DNA from: an uncultured Alphaproteobacteria bacterium
GTDB lineage: Bacteria; Pseudomonadota; Alphaproteobacteria; Rhodobacterales; Rhodobacteraceae
NCBI GenBank assembly: GCA_902600895.1
Contig: CACKLF010000007.1
Location: 1-59,829 of the forward strand
Direction: 5' to 3'
DNA length: 59,829 bases
Shown piece after piece: positions 18,870-28,380 of this stretch (positions within the stretch are counted from its first letter, which is position 1; every line of letters starts with the position of its first letter). The position numbers and the translations under genes are program-made. A model generated the notes under the pieces. That model was not told where the DNA came from, ran no database searches, and worked only from the letters and a program-made list of their open reading frames with translations.

Positions 18870-20507
18870 TTGACTACTGATACTAAAGACTTTGATTACC
18901 AAAAATTGCGCTCAAGCTTTGAGTTAAATATCCCGAGTGATTTCAATTTTGCATTCGATGTTCTCTCAAAAAATGCCCTAAATAGTGAAAAAATAGCTCT
19001 CATTTCTATTGATAAAAATGGAGATGACTTTAAAAATATCACCTACAAGGAATTAGATGATATTTCTTCAAAGTTTGCGAATGCCCTTTTAAATCTTGGA
19101 TTGAAGAAAAAGGATAAAATTCTCGTAATTCTCCCCCGAATACCCGAGTGGTATGGCGTGCTCTTTGGTTGCGCTAAGATGGGAGCAATTGCTATGCCTG
19201 GCACAACCCTATTAACCGCCAGAGATATAGAGTATAGGGTAAAGATTTCTGGAGCCAAGGCTGTAGTCGTTTCTCAGCTTCATTGTGAAGCGGTCGAAAA
19301 GATAAAGGATCAGTGCCCATCACTTACAAATATTATTTTTGTGGGGGGGGAGAGAGAGGGCTGGAAAAGTTTTGATGTGCTCAATAATGAGGCTTCAAAC
19401 CATTTTGATAGGAGTATGATACCTCCAACAAAATCAGATGATCCAATGCTCATTTATTTTACCTCCGGTAGTACTGCGATGCCAAAAATGGTGGAGCGCG
19501 ACCATGCATATGGCCTCTCACATCTGATAACAAAAACCTATTGGCAAGACCTTAAAGGTAATGACATTCACTGGACCCTAACAGATACTGGATGGGCAAA
19601 AGCTGCATGGGGAATTCTTTATCCTCAGTTTTTGGCAGGATGTACAATCGTCCTCTATAATGGAGAAGGCTTCGACTTGGAGATACACTTGAAGATTTTA
19701 GAAAAACACCGTATTACCACTTTTTGTGCACCTCCAACTATCTACCGTATGATGGCACAAGCCAACCTTTCCAAAGCAGATTTTAGTTCTCTTAGACATT
19801 GTCTGAGCGCAGGAGAGCCTCTGAACCCTGAAGCAATGAAATCTTGGGAGACCGCTACTGGGTGCAAAATCTATGAAGGATATGGTCAAACTGAAACGAT
19901 ATGTATTGCTGCCAATTTCTTAGGCATGGAAATTAGACCAGGATCAATGGGCAAACCCTGCCCGGGACTCACAGTTGACATCATAGACGATGACGGCAAT
20001 ATTTTAGGTGATGATGAAATTGGTCATATAGGAGTAAAAATAACAGACCCTTATCCACCTGGCCTTTTCAAAGGATATTATGAAGGCCAGATCAAGACTA
20101 AGCAAGTATTCAAACATGGATGGTATTATACAGGGGACACTGCAAAAAAGGATAGGGATGGTTATATATGGTTTGTTGGTCGCTCTGACGATATCATTTC
20201 GTCAGCTGGGTATCGAATTAGTCCATTTGAAGTAGAAAGCACTTTAGTAGAGCATCCAGCAGTTGTTGAATCGGCAGTTGTTGCAAAACCAGACAGCTTA
20301 AGAGGGTCAATTGTTAAAGCTTACATCATACTCGCCAGCAGCCACAAACCCTCAGCCGAACTTATTAAGGAAATTCAAGAGTTTGTAAAGAAACAATCGG
20401 CACCTTATAAATATCCTAGGGAAATAGAATTTGTGGACAACCTTCCTAAAACCATTTCTGGAAAAATTCGACGAGTTGAATTGCGCGAGAATGCAGCAAA
20501 TGGATAA
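18870..20507 (+). CDS. AMP-forming acyl-CoA synthetase (medium-chain/benzoate-CoA ligase type)
   Basis: 545 residues of the ANL superfamily: ATP-binding loop 'YFTSGSTAMPKMVERDH', A5 'YEGYGQTET', A7 'GWYYTGDTAKKD', A8 'VGRSDDIISSAGYRISP' and catalytic Lys in 'KTISGKIRR' near the C-terminus. It activates a carboxylic acid to its CoA ester. Resemblance to ACSM/benzoate-CoA ligases is by overall motif style only. It starts at TTG (AAAAGG upstream; no other start for over 100 codons). A run of eight G's (19343-19350) lies in the coding region. It heads the unit with a rhodanese, a second CoA ligase and a hydratase. Confidence 0.88.
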   Translation: MTTDTKDFDYQKLRSSFELNIPSDFNFAFDVLSKNALNSEKIALISIDKNGDDFKNITYKELDDISSKFANALLNLGLKKKDKILVILPRIPEWYGVLFGCAKMGAIAMPGTTLLTARDIEYRVKISGAKAVVVSQLHCEAVEKIKDQCPSLTNIIFVGGEREGWKSFDVLNNEASNHFDRSMIPPTKSDDPMLIYFTSGSTAMPKMVERDHAYGLSHLITKTYWQDLKGNDIHWTLTDTGWAKAAWGILYPQFLAGCTIVLYNGEGFDLEIHLKILEKHRITTFCAPPTIYRMMAQANLSKADFSSLRHCLSAGEPLNPEAMKSWETATGCKIYEGYGQTETICIAANFLGMEIRPGSMGKPCPGLTVDIIDDDGNILGDDEIGHIGVKITDPYPPGLFKGYYEGQIKTKQVFKHGWYYTGDTAKKDRDGYIWFVGRSDDIISSAGYRISPFEVESTLVEHPAVVESAVVAKPDSLRGSIVKAYIILASSHKPSAELIKEIQEFVKKQSAPYKYPREIEFVDNLPKTISGKIRRVELRENAANG

Positions 20508-20570
20508 ATCATGTAATGATTATATTGGTATAATTCTTATTTATCTTAGTCTTTCTTAAAAGGAGTAAAA

Positions 20571-20975
20571 ATGAAAAAATTGAAAAAAAGTGTTAATGAA
20601 ATGGTATCCATAGCTAAAGCTCGGATTACTGAAATAACGGCCGAGGAGGCAAAAAAATGCTTTGCTGATGATGGTGTGTTAATTGTGGACATAAGGGATG
20701 TAAGAGAGCGTCAAAAATTAGGTTTCATACCTGGAAGCTATCATGCTCCAAGAGGAATGCTTGAATTCTGGATCGACCCTGAAAGCCCATATCATAAAGA
20801 AATATTTGGAGAGGATAAGAGATTCATTTTTCATTGTGCAGCAGGGTGGCGGTCAGCTCTTGCCGTAGCAACACTTAACGACATGGGTTTTGAAGCTGAA
20901 CATATCTCAGATGGTTTTGCTGGCTGGATCAAAGCCGATGGACCCATCGAATACCCTAAGGCCAAGAAGGAATAG
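20571..20975 (+). CDS. Rhodanese-domain protein
   Basis: 134 residues, one rhodanese domain. The active loop 'FHCAAGWRSA' puts the sulfur-carrying Cys at residue 89; 'LIVDIRDVRERQKLGFIPGS' is the CH2A motif. Such proteins move sulfane sulfur from thiosulfate or persulfides. There is no signal peptide (a lysine-rich start instead), so it is cytosolic. The ribosome-binding site is strong (AAAAGGAG). It lies between two acyl-CoA ligases, an unusual place for a sulfurtransferase. Confidence 0.9.
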   Translation: MKKLKKSVNEMVSIAKARITEITAEEAKKCFADDGVLIVDIRDVRERQKLGFIPGSYHAPRGMLEFWIDPESPYHKEIFGEDKRFIFHCAAGWRSALAVATLNDMGFEAEHISDGFAGWIKADGPIEYPKAKKE

Positions 20976-21020
20976 AATAGCTACTTGATCTCTTTATAAT
21001 AACCCAGAGATTATCAAATA

Positions 21021-23135
21021 ATGATAAATTATCAAAGGACGATACTCCGGAAAAATCTGAGTACTTTATTCAAACCAAAAAGTTTGGTCTGTGTAGGAGG
21101 ATCTCAGGCTCTAGGGTGTATCAAAGCTTCTAGGCGGGCTGGATTTAAAGGAAAAATTTGGGCAGTCAACCCCAAACTCAGACCTGTGGATGGTGCAATT
21201 TCTGTTAAATCAATAAAAGATATTCCTGTGTCACCAGATGCAGCACTTATAGCACTTTCCGCAGAGCGAACATTGATGGCCGTAACGGAATTAGCAGAAA
21301 TAGGAACCAAAGGTGCTGTGTCAATTGCATCAGGTTTTGCAGAAATTGATAAATCTGGTGAAATACTTCAAAAAAAAATAAAGGAATGCGCTGGTAATAT
21401 GGCCCTACTTGGTCCTAATTGTATGGGCATTATAAATTTTTTTGATGGTGCTGCTGTTTGGGGATCTGACAATCATATGAACAAAGTTGAAGGCTACGGA
21501 GCTGCTTTTATCTCACAGAGTGGAGCCTTTGTCTTCAATAGTAGTAACATAGAGCTTGGTTTCCCTCTAGGATACGCAATTAGCACAGGTAACCAGGCCG
21601 TAATTGATTTGTCAGACTGCATAGACGTTGTATTGCGCGATAAGCGCGTCAAGGCAATCGGCATTTATATTGAGGGCATTAATAATGCAAACTCTCTAGC
21701 CAAAGCATGCTGGAAAGCGCTCAAAAAGGGAATACCTATACTAGCCTTAAAAGGTGCATCAAATGTACTCAGTGACCAAGCAGTTTACAGTCACACTGGG
21801 TCTATGGTGGTGGAGGATACACTTTGGGAAGCTTTTAAAAACAGATATGGAATAATAGAAGTTGAATCGCCTAAAACTTTAATTGAGACGTTAAAGTTCA
21901 TAACGGTTTCTGGCGTACCTAGGGGTAATCGTTTGGCTGCTGTAACTTATTCTGGAGGACTGAACAGTTTAATTGCCACTCAAATAGCTTCCAGCAGACT
22001 GATGTTACCCAAAGTACCCAACACTGCCGAGAAAAAACTAAAAGCGATAATGCCTCGAACAGTCACAATCGCTAACCCCTTTGATATGAATTTTCCCTTT
22101 TCCTCATCCTCCGGAATATCGATGGAAAATGGAGAGACTATCTCAGAAGCTATTTATATTTTTGCAAAAGAGATGGCTGATTTGGTAGTTTTTTTTATAG
22201 ACATACCCCGCAAAGGAAAGTTAGATCTCGACAAAATCTGGACGCCAAGCATAGAGCATCTTGATACCTTAGTGAAAAAACTAGGTGTTCCAATAGCTGT
22301 CGGGGCAACACTTCCAGAGGGAATTGAGCCTGACTTAAGATTAATGCTAATAAAAAAGGGTATAGCACCACTATTAGGGTTGTCTGATGTACTATCGGCT
22401 CTAAATACCTCTATAATTTGGAAAGTCCAATCTGAAAAGTTATTGGAAAATAAATTCCAAACACTTCTTAGTGTTAGTAAAAACAGTAGTTTCCAGAATG
22501 TGATAAATAATGAAGCTGTATCCAAAGATACATTAAAGACATTTGGATTACGTTTTCCAAAATACAAAAAACTTAATCTAAAAGAACTTCAGAGAATTAA
22601 CGAAAAATTAGATTGTCCTATGGTTTTAAAAATTTGTAGTGATGAGGTGCCCCACAAACAACAGATGGGTGGGGTGAAAACTAATTTATCAACTAAAACC
22701 AGTATTTTAAGCGCAGCTCAGTTGATAGCGAAAAACTACAAAAAGAAATTTAAAAAAGAATTCTCTGGATATTTTCTTTTAGAGGAAAGTATAAACTATA
22801 TTAGTGATGAATATATAATTGGCGCCAAGAAAGATCCAATTATGGGAATAACAATAATATTTGGAAGGGGTGGTACTAATGTTGAAAACAAAAAAGATTT
22901 TAAAGCATTACTGTGTCCCATTAATTCAAATGAATTAAAAATTACCCTTGAATATTTTGGCTTAACTGTTGAGACGAATGCTTTTAAGGAACTTAAAGCG
23001 CTAATTTTGGCAGTAGAAAAATATGTTTGCAAGAATATAAAAATATTCCAATCATTAGACTTAAACCCAGTAGTTATTGACAATAATCATAAAGCGGTGG
23101 CCCTTGATGCTCTGCTCACAACTGCGAGAACTTAA
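21021..23135 (+). CDS. NDP-forming acyl-CoA synthetase (acetate--CoA ligase/DddX superfamily)
   Basis: 704 residues. The order is CoA-binding domain (about 15-140), succinyl-CoA-ligase-like domains (about 150-460, 'YSHTGSMVVEDTLWEAF' with the phosphorylatable His at 258), then an ATP-grasp domain (about 490-700). This is the fused alpha-beta form of ADP-forming acyl-CoA synthetases. The superfamily includes acetate, pimelate and aryl-CoA ligases and DddX, which splits DMSP through DMSP-CoA. Which of these it resembles most cannot be decided here. Its stop overlaps the next start (TAATG), so it is co-translated with the hydratase gene. Confidence 0.85.
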   Translation: MINYQRTILRKNLSTLFKPKSLVCVGGSQALGCIKASRRAGFKGKIWAVNPKLRPVDGAISVKSIKDIPVSPDAALIALSAERTLMAVTELAEIGTKGAVSIASGFAEIDKSGEILQKKIKECAGNMALLGPNCMGIINFFDGAAVWGSDNHMNKVEGYGAAFISQSGAFVFNSSNIELGFPLGYAISTGNQAVIDLSDCIDVVLRDKRVKAIGIYIEGINNANSLAKACWKALKKGIPILALKGASNVLSDQAVYSHTGSMVVEDTLWEAFKNRYGIIEVESPKTLIETLKFITVSGVPRGNRLAAVTYSGGLNSLIATQIASSRLMLPKVPNTAEKKLKAIMPRTVTIANPFDMNFPFSSSSGISMENGETISEAIYIFAKEMADLVVFFIDIPRKGKLDLDKIWTPSIEHLDTLVKKLGVPIAVGATLPEGIEPDLRLMLIKKGIAPLLGLSDVLSALNTSIIWKVQSEKLLENKFQTLLSVSKNSSFQNVINNEAVSKDTLKTFGLRFPKYKKLNLKELQRINEKLDCPMVLKICSDEVPHKQQMGGVKTNLSTKTSILSAAQLIAKNYKKKFKKEFSGYFLLEESINYISDEYIIGAKKDPIMGITIIFGRGGTNVENKKDFKALLCPINSNELKITLEYFGLTVETNAFKELKALILAVEKYVCKNIKIFQSLDLNPVVIDNNHKAVALDALLTTART

Positions 23136-24091
23136 TGAAACAAGAACATAGTTTATCCAAATATATTGGATTAAAAGGACCCTATTATGAGATGGATATC
23201 GAAAGAGGAAAGATTAGGGAATTTGCAAATGCAATGTATGCACCTCTCTCAGACTTTTGTGAGGGCAGAAACCCAATAATACCAGCAACTTTTTTGGTAA
23301 ACACTCCATACACCTGGGGATACTCCCTTGAAAGACCTAGGGGTACAGTATTTTCTTGTATTGACCATGACTTCTCGATTCCTCTGCATGCCGAGGAATC
23401 ATTCGTTTATCATAATGGCATGCCTACAGCAGGTGATAGCTTCCAAGTAAGATCGTTAATAGAAAATATAGTTCAAAAGCCGGGGCGAAAAGGAGGTATG
23501 CTAACTTTTTTTTCGATGCTCACTGAGTACTATGACCATTTAGACAATCTCAAGGTAGAACAGAGATCCGTTACTGTCACTACAGACAGTACGCCAAATG
23601 AGTCAAGCAAATGGCAGACAGATTTACCAGAGTATAAACCTGTCTACAAAAATCTTGATCCAGACAGACCATTTTCTAAAATTAAACGACAAAAAATCGA
23701 AGAATTAGATATTGGTGCTACCCCAGGTGTAATAAATACTGGCCCACTTCTTGTAAGAGAAATAGTGAGATTCCAAGGAGTTGTTGGAGAGGACAATGCA
23801 CTGCATCACGATTTACAGTGGGCAAAATCCAATGGCTACCCAAATATTTTTGGACTTGGCACTCATCAAGCTAGTGCCTTAGCCGCCTACCTTTCATATT
23901 GGATAAACCCCAAACTCATTAGAGCATTTAAATGTAAATTTAAAAATGTTTACTGGCCAGGTGATCATATATCCTATAAGGGGCATGTTGCTGAAAGGTT
24001 ACAAACTGAAACTGGTGCATTGATTAAATTATTTTGTTTGCGTAATAATGATGAGATCCTTGTTGAAGCTGATGCAACGGTCAGCGAGTGA
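23135..24091 (+). CDS. Double-hotdog MaoC-like acyl-CoA hydratase/dehydratase
   Basis: 318 residues with two hotdog halves. The N-terminal half (about 10-160) is of the FAS1-like dehydratase type. The C-terminal half (about 185-315) has 'NALHHDLQWA', the (N/D)-x-x-H motif of MaoC hydratases, with His224 and Asp226. It probably hydrates an enoyl-CoA or dehydrates a hydroxyacyl-CoA. It is coupled to the NDP-forming CoA ligase by a one-base overlap, so the ligase product is probably its substrate or one step away from it. Confidence 0.78.
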   Translation: MKQEHSLSKYIGLKGPYYEMDIERGKIREFANAMYAPLSDFCEGRNPIIPATFLVNTPYTWGYSLERPRGTVFSCIDHDFSIPLHAEESFVYHNGMPTAGDSFQVRSLIENIVQKPGRKGGMLTFFSMLTEYYDHLDNLKVEQRSVTVTTDSTPNESSKWQTDLPEYKPVYKNLDPDRPFSKIKRQKIEELDIGATPGVINTGPLLVREIVRFQGVVGEDNALHHDLQWAKSNGYPNIFGLGTHQASALAAYLSYWINPKLIRAFKCKFKNVYWPGDHISYKGHVAERLQTETGALIKLFCLRNNDEILVEADATVSE

Positions 24092-24110
24092 CAGTCACGA
24101 TTACATATAT

Positions 24111-24136
24111 AGAATGAGGTTCGATTCTTGTTTTTT
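24111..24136 (+). terminator. Probable terminator of the CoA-ligase/hydratase unit
   Basis: AGAAT (24111-24115) pairs with ATTCT (24124-24128) around an 8-base loop and is followed by TG and six T's. The stem is short and AT-rich, but it lies 20 bases after the last stop of the operon. Confidence 0.4.
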
Positions 24137-24192
24137 AAAATGAAAATATTACATCAGATAGTATATGGATTGCATAAATAAGAAGGTCAAAA

Positions 24193-25107
24193 ATGGCATA
24201 TTTCAAAACGGCTTTATTAATGGTTTTGATGACGTGTATTGTTGGATTTTTAGGAACTCTTCTAGCAGGCTTTGAGGGTTTAATTTTTGCTCTCCTATTT
24301 GCTGGAATAATGAACATCTTTGCATGGTACAAATCAGATAGCATGGTCTTGAAAATGTACGGCGCTAAACAAGTTTCTGAGCGCAATCAGCTCAGTAAAA
24401 TTGTTAAGTCTCTGTGCAGAAAGGCTAATATGCCTATGCCCAAAGTATTTATAATTGATAACCCTCAGCCGAATGCCTTTGCTACGGGACGCAATCCAGA
24501 CAATTCTTCTGTTGCTGCGACAACAGGATTATTGGAGAGATTATCTGAAGAGGAAGTCACAGCAGTAATGGCCCATGAACTTGCCCATATTAAAAATAGA
24601 GATACTACCATTATGGTAATTACTGCAACTTTTGCTGGTGCTATCTCTATGCTAGCAAACTTTGCTATGTTCTTTGGGTCAAGAGGTCGGAATGGCATCG
24701 GCTTTATTGGCATTATAGCACTTATGATTTTGGCACCTTTGGCTGCCAGCTTAGTGCAAATGGCAATCAGTCGGGGTAGAGAATATGAAGCTGATAGAAT
24801 AGGTGCAGAGATTTGTGAAAATCCAAAATGGCTTGCTTCGGCTCTTAGGTCTATTCAGCAAATGGCCAGTAGGATTGATAATGAGGTAGCTGAAAAAAAT
24901 CCAAGCACAGCACATATGTTTATTGTCAATCCGTTACATGCTCATAAACATGATCGCCTATTTGCAACACATCCGAATACCGAAAATAGAATAGCGGCTC
25001 TGGAAAGTATGGAACCGTTAGCCGAACCAAGTAGATCAATACCAAAAGTCGGTTCGACTAAAAGAAATAAAAATGCAGCTGTCTCCAACCCATGGAAAAG
25101 AAATTAA
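24193..25107 (+). CDS. htpX: Membrane zinc metalloprotease HtpX
   Basis: 304 residues. Two N-terminal membrane helices (about 5-50) are followed by the M48 zinc motif '[12 protein letters not shown]' (His128, His132) and, after two further helices, the third ligand in '[13 protein letters not shown]'. The ending '[15 protein letters not shown]' is the usual HtpX C-terminal motif. It cleaves damaged inner-membrane proteins together with FtsH. The ribosome-binding site AGAAGG lies 7 bases before the ATG. It stands alone. Confidence 0.95.
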   Translation: MAYFKTALLMVLMTCIVGFLGTLLAGFEGLIFALLFAGIMNIFAWYKSDSMVLKMYGAKQVSERNQLSKIVKSLCRKANMPMPKVFIIDNPQPNAFATGRNPDNSSVAATTGLLERLSEEEVTAVMAHELAHIKNRDTTIMVITATFAGAISMLANFAMFFGSRGRNGIGFIGIIALMILAPLAASLVQMAISRGREYEADRIGAEICENPKWLASALRSIQQMASRIDNEVAEKNPSTAHMFIVNPLHAHKHDRLFATHPNTENRIAALESMEPLAEPSRSIPKVGSTKRNKNAAVSNPWKRN

Positions 25108-25152
25108 ATCAAAAATGCTTTAACAATGTGCTTTTTTAATGCTATAGCGTTC

Positions 25153-26070
25153 TTAAAAAATAAGAATAGCTGTCATAATACTTAAAATGGATAATGCAGT
25201 TGAAACAAAAATGGCCTTAATAATGTCATTAGGATCAACCTCATAAGCAGCACAAAATGCTAATGCCATAGCACCACAGGGCCCCACACTGACCAACAGA
25301 GCTCCTTTCATTTCGGGAACTGAGTATGATGATATTGCTAAGCCAAATAGAAAAAGCAAAAAAGGAGATAGAACCAACTTTAAAACTGTTACACTAAAAG
25401 AAAGTTTACTCAGAATATTACCAGATACTTGTGACAGAATAATACCCAAGGCGAGCAAACCCACAGGCATCGTACAATCTGCTAATTTAGTCAGCAAGTA
25501 GTCCACTGGCCCATCGCCTAAATCAAAATTAAAAAATTTACAAAATACTGACAAAAAGATAGAAATAATCAAAGGATTTACAAAAATTCTTCTGACAAAT
25601 GGACCCAGTGCAAATTTACCCTTAGAGACTAGCTCGAGACAAAATGTAATTATGGATATCAAAATTAAGCAATCCATCACGATGATACTTGAAACTTGAA
25701 AAACTATATCACTACCAAAAAAAATCTTGCTAATGGGTAATATCAGTAAAACGTGATTTGAGAGAGCCACAGTCAAAGCCCAAATGATAGCTTCAGAAGT
25801 GTTCTTTCCAAAAAAATAACGGGTTAGAATGAATGCACTTGAACCACAAATTACCTGCATAAAAAGATATGAACTAAGTTGGCTGTATACAATTGCGCCC
25901 ACATTACTCTCAGTAACTATTTTTATAATTAAGGCAGGTATAGCAAGGTAAAAAAGAAAGAGATTCAGGGTCCTCGCATTTTCCTGATTGAAAACTTTAA
26001 AGTAACCAAAAACATACCCAAAAAATGTAATAGCTACAAATGGTGATAAACTCAAAAAAACATTCAACAT
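25153..26070 (-). CDS. AEC-family (auxin efflux carrier-like) transporter
   Basis: About 305 residues with ten predicted membrane helices in two five-helix halves. The first half begins 'SPFVAITFFGYVFGYF'; 'IIKIVTES', 'MDCLILISIITF' and 'LVSVGPCGAMALAFCAAYEVD' follow the AEC pattern. Family members carry small acids such as malonate or malate. The ATG at 26070 (AGGT upstream) gives the standard family N-terminus; a longer reading to 26133 is possible but adds a charged leader. It is read divergently from the LysE-type gene. Confidence 0.82.
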   Translation of the reverse strand: MLNVFLSLSPFVAITFFGYVFGYFKVFNQENARTLNLFLFYLAIPALIIKIVTESNVGAIVYSQLSSYLFMQVICGSSAFILTRYFFGKNTSEAIIWALTVALSNHVLLILPISKIFFGSDIVFQVSSIIVMDCLILISIITFCLELVSKGKFALGPFVRRIFVNPLIISIFLSVFCKFFNFDLGDGPVDYLLTKLADCTMPVGLLALGIILSQVSGNILSKLSFSVTVLKLVLSPFLLFLFGLAISSYSVPEMKGALLVSVGPCGAMALAFCAAYEVDPNDIIKAIFVSTALSILSIMTAILIF

Positions 26071-26242
26071 ATCAATTTGATACCTGCATTTTCTATCTTC
26101 CTTCGTCCAAAAGAACTTTTTTAGTTGTAACAAAAGTATTTTTTAAGTTTGGTAAGGTCCAGGCATGTTATGCATTAGTGTTATGCATTAAATTACTCTA
26201 CAAATCAATTTTTCGGCAAAAAATTTTAGAAAGTTATAGGTT

Positions 26243-26863
26243 ATGACGTTAAATCTGCAGCAAGTAATTCTTTATATTGGAGCTTTAGTAATTCTCTTCC
26301 TTACCCCAGGGCCAGTATGGGTGGCTCTTATTGCTAGAACTGTTTCTGGTGGAACGAAAGCAGGTTTTCCATTGGCATTAGGTGTATCACTTGGCGATAT
26401 GCTTTGGCCATTTATCGTTTTTTTTGGTTTAGGTCTTCTAATTTCTCTATACGCCGACATCTTAACGTTAATTCGATATTTTGCAGCGATAGTTTTGATT
26501 TTAATGGGTTTACAAACTATTGTAACAAGTAATACCAAATTTTTGTCAAACAAAAAGTTAACGCAGTCAGGATTCCTGCCAGGCTTCTCTGCTGGTTTTA
26601 TAGCTGTTACTGCAAACCCAAAAGCATCTTTATTCTATCTCACACTGCTGCCTGGTTTCTTCAATTTTGGAGAAATAGTTTTCTTAGATATTTTAATTAT
26701 ATCAGTGGTGTCTTTTTTGGTGCCTATGATGGGAAACCTATTGATGATCATATTCATCGCAAAAGTACGCTATTTTTTATCTTCGCCCAATGCGGTAACG
26801 CTAACTAATATTATTTCAGGTTTTGCTCTGATCGCTGTTGGTATTATTATTGGTCTCACTTAA
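26243..26863 (+). CDS. LysE/RhtB-family exporter
   Basis: 206 residues with six membrane helices. The N-terminal 'LFLTPGPVWVALIARTVSGG' and 'GFPLALGVSLGDMLW' correspond to the conserved 'TPGP...G...A..G...G' of LysE/RhtB amino acid exporters. The middle 'GFSAGFIAVTANPKASLFY' is also typical. It probably exports an amino acid or derivative. Substrate unknown. Confidence 0.88.
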   Translation: MTLNLQQVILYIGALVILFLTPGPVWVALIARTVSGGTKAGFPLALGVSLGDMLWPFIVFFGLGLLISLYADILTLIRYFAAIVLILMGLQTIVTSNTKFLSNKKLTQSGFLPGFSAGFIAVTANPKASLFYLTLLPGFFNFGEIVFLDILIISVVSFLVPMMGNLLMIIFIAKVRYFLSSPNAVTLTNIISGFALIAVGIIIGLT

Positions 26864-26919
26864 CTGCAGGCTGCTTTGTTATTCAGCATTTCCATAAAAA
26901 ATTTAAACATTATTTTGTC

Positions 26920-28224
26920 TCATGTTTTTTCAAGAGCCTGAGTTAAGTCAGCCAAAATATCGTCAATATGCTCCAGCCCAATGCATAGTCTCACGTAACC
27001 CGGAGTAACTCCCGTTTTTTCCTGATCTATTGCTGAAAGCTGAGAATGTGTAGTAGAAGCAGGATGAATAGCTAATGTTCTCACATCACCAACATTAGCT
27101 ACATGGTACACCATTTGCAGATTATCAATAAATTTCTGACCAGCTTGCTTACCACCCTTCAGCTCAAAGCCCACCATCGGACCATTACCCGTCTCAAGAT
27201 ATTTTCGGTTTCTTTTTCTGTCTCGTGGATTTTGAAACAAACCTGGGTATATAACTTCAGACACTTCAGAACGCTCGCTGAGAAAGTCTGCAACTCGTTG
27301 CGCATTTTCCTGATGGACCCTAAACCGTAATGGTAGTGTCTCTAAGCCTTGTATAATTTGAAAAGCATTAGTAGGTGAGATGGCTGCACCAGTATCACGC
27401 AGCAATACAAAACGAGCCCTAACTAGATAGGCTATGGGTAATCCTAAAATTTCTGGTACGGCTTTACCAAAAGAAATACCCCAATAACTTGGGTCTGGCT
27501 CGTTTAACAAAGGCTGTCGTTTGGGCTCATGCACCCAATCAAATAAACCACTATCAATAATAATGCCTCCAATTGAGGTACCATGGCCTCCAATATATTT
27601 AGTCAATGAATGGACAACAATAGCCGCACCGTGCTTGATGGGCTTACATGTAATTGGAGCAGCAGTATTATCTACAATTAAAGGGATGCTAAATTCCTTC
27701 CCTATATTGGCCACTTCTTCTATTGGAAACACTTTTAACTTAGGATTTGGCAAAGTTTCAGCATAGTAAGCTCGTGTCTTTTCGTCTGTAAGTTGCCTGA
27801 AATTTTCTGGATCTTTTGGGTCAGCAAACTTAACCTCTATGCCCAAATTTTTTAATGTATTTGCAAGTAAATTCCAGGTCCCTCCATAAAGATCCGTAGA
27901 AGCTACAACATTATCTCCAGCTCTACAAAGGTTTTGAATTGCAAGCATAGAAGCTGACTGACCCGATGATACTGCCAGAGCAGCAACTCCTCCTTCTAAC
28001 GCTGCCACCCTCTCCTCCAAGACGGCATTTGTAGGATTCATGATTCTGGTATAAATATTTCCGAGTTCTTTAAAGCCAAACAAATTGCTAGCATTTTCGG
28101 TACTACTAAATTGGTAACTAGTTGTTTGATATATAGGTACAGCAACAGAATTAGTTGTTGGATCACTTCGGTAACTACCAGAGTGCAAAACTAAAGTCTC
28201 AGGATGCAATGAATTCGTTGGCAT
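26920..28224 (-). CDS. metY: O-acetylhomoserine sulfhydrylase (MetY type)
   Basis: 434 residues of the Cys/Met-metabolism PLP family. 'PIYQTTSYQF', 'YTRIMNPTN', 'SSGQSASMLA' and the PLP-binding 'HSLTKYIGGHG' (Lys209) are in order. The length and the 'YSRLxNPT'-like motif fit the O-acetylhomoserine/O-acetylserine sulfhydrylase branch, which assimilates sulfide (or methanethiol) into homocysteine or methionine. It is divergent from an Lrp-type regulator. In a DMSP-using cell it could capture methanethiol, but that is inference. Confidence 0.9.
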   Translation of the reverse strand: MPTNSLHPETLVLHSGSYRSDPTTNSVAVPIYQTTSYQFSSTENASNLFGFKELGNIYTRIMNPTNAVLEERVAALEGGVAALAVSSGQSASMLAIQNLCRAGDNVVASTDLYGGTWNLLANTLKNLGIEVKFADPKDPENFRQLTDEKTRAYYAETLPNPKLKVFPIEEVANIGKEFSIPLIVDNTAAPITCKPIKHGAAIVVHSLTKYIGGHGTSIGGIIIDSGLFDWVHEPKRQPLLNEPDPSYWGISFGKAVPEILGLPIAYLVRARFVLLRDTGAAISPTNAFQIIQGLETLPLRFRVHQENAQRVADFLSERSEVSEVIYPGLFQNPRDRKRNRKYLETGNGPMVGFELKGGKQAGQKFIDNLQMVYHVANVGDVRTLAIHPASTTHSQLSAIDQEKTGVTPGYVRLCIGLEHIDDILADLTQALEKT

Positions 28225-28380
28225 ATGATTTTCCTCATTAAAAAAAGGTTTAAAAGATAGTACAGATTGGTAAAAAGAACTTTTTCCTAATGTTCAAAAG
28301 TTTTTTAACTAATTTTTCTTTATTTTCTTTATTCTATGATTAAAGTAGGAAATTATTCTAATATAATGTGGAAAATAAGA

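Noticed and set aside
22154-22567. 137-codon minus-strand open frame
   Set aside because: Antisense to the NDP-forming CoA ligase; no supporting signals.
24105-24135. tRNA-like 'GGTTCGATTC' segment
   Set aside because: Looks like a T-loop, but the flanking bases do not form the 5-bp T stem and there is no acceptor or anticodon arm; it is part of a terminator-like hairpin.
25141-25170. GCTAT...ATAGC hairpin at the end of the AEC-type gene
   Set aside because: The outer and inner stems compete for the same base and the site lies partly in coding sequence; too weak to list as a terminator.
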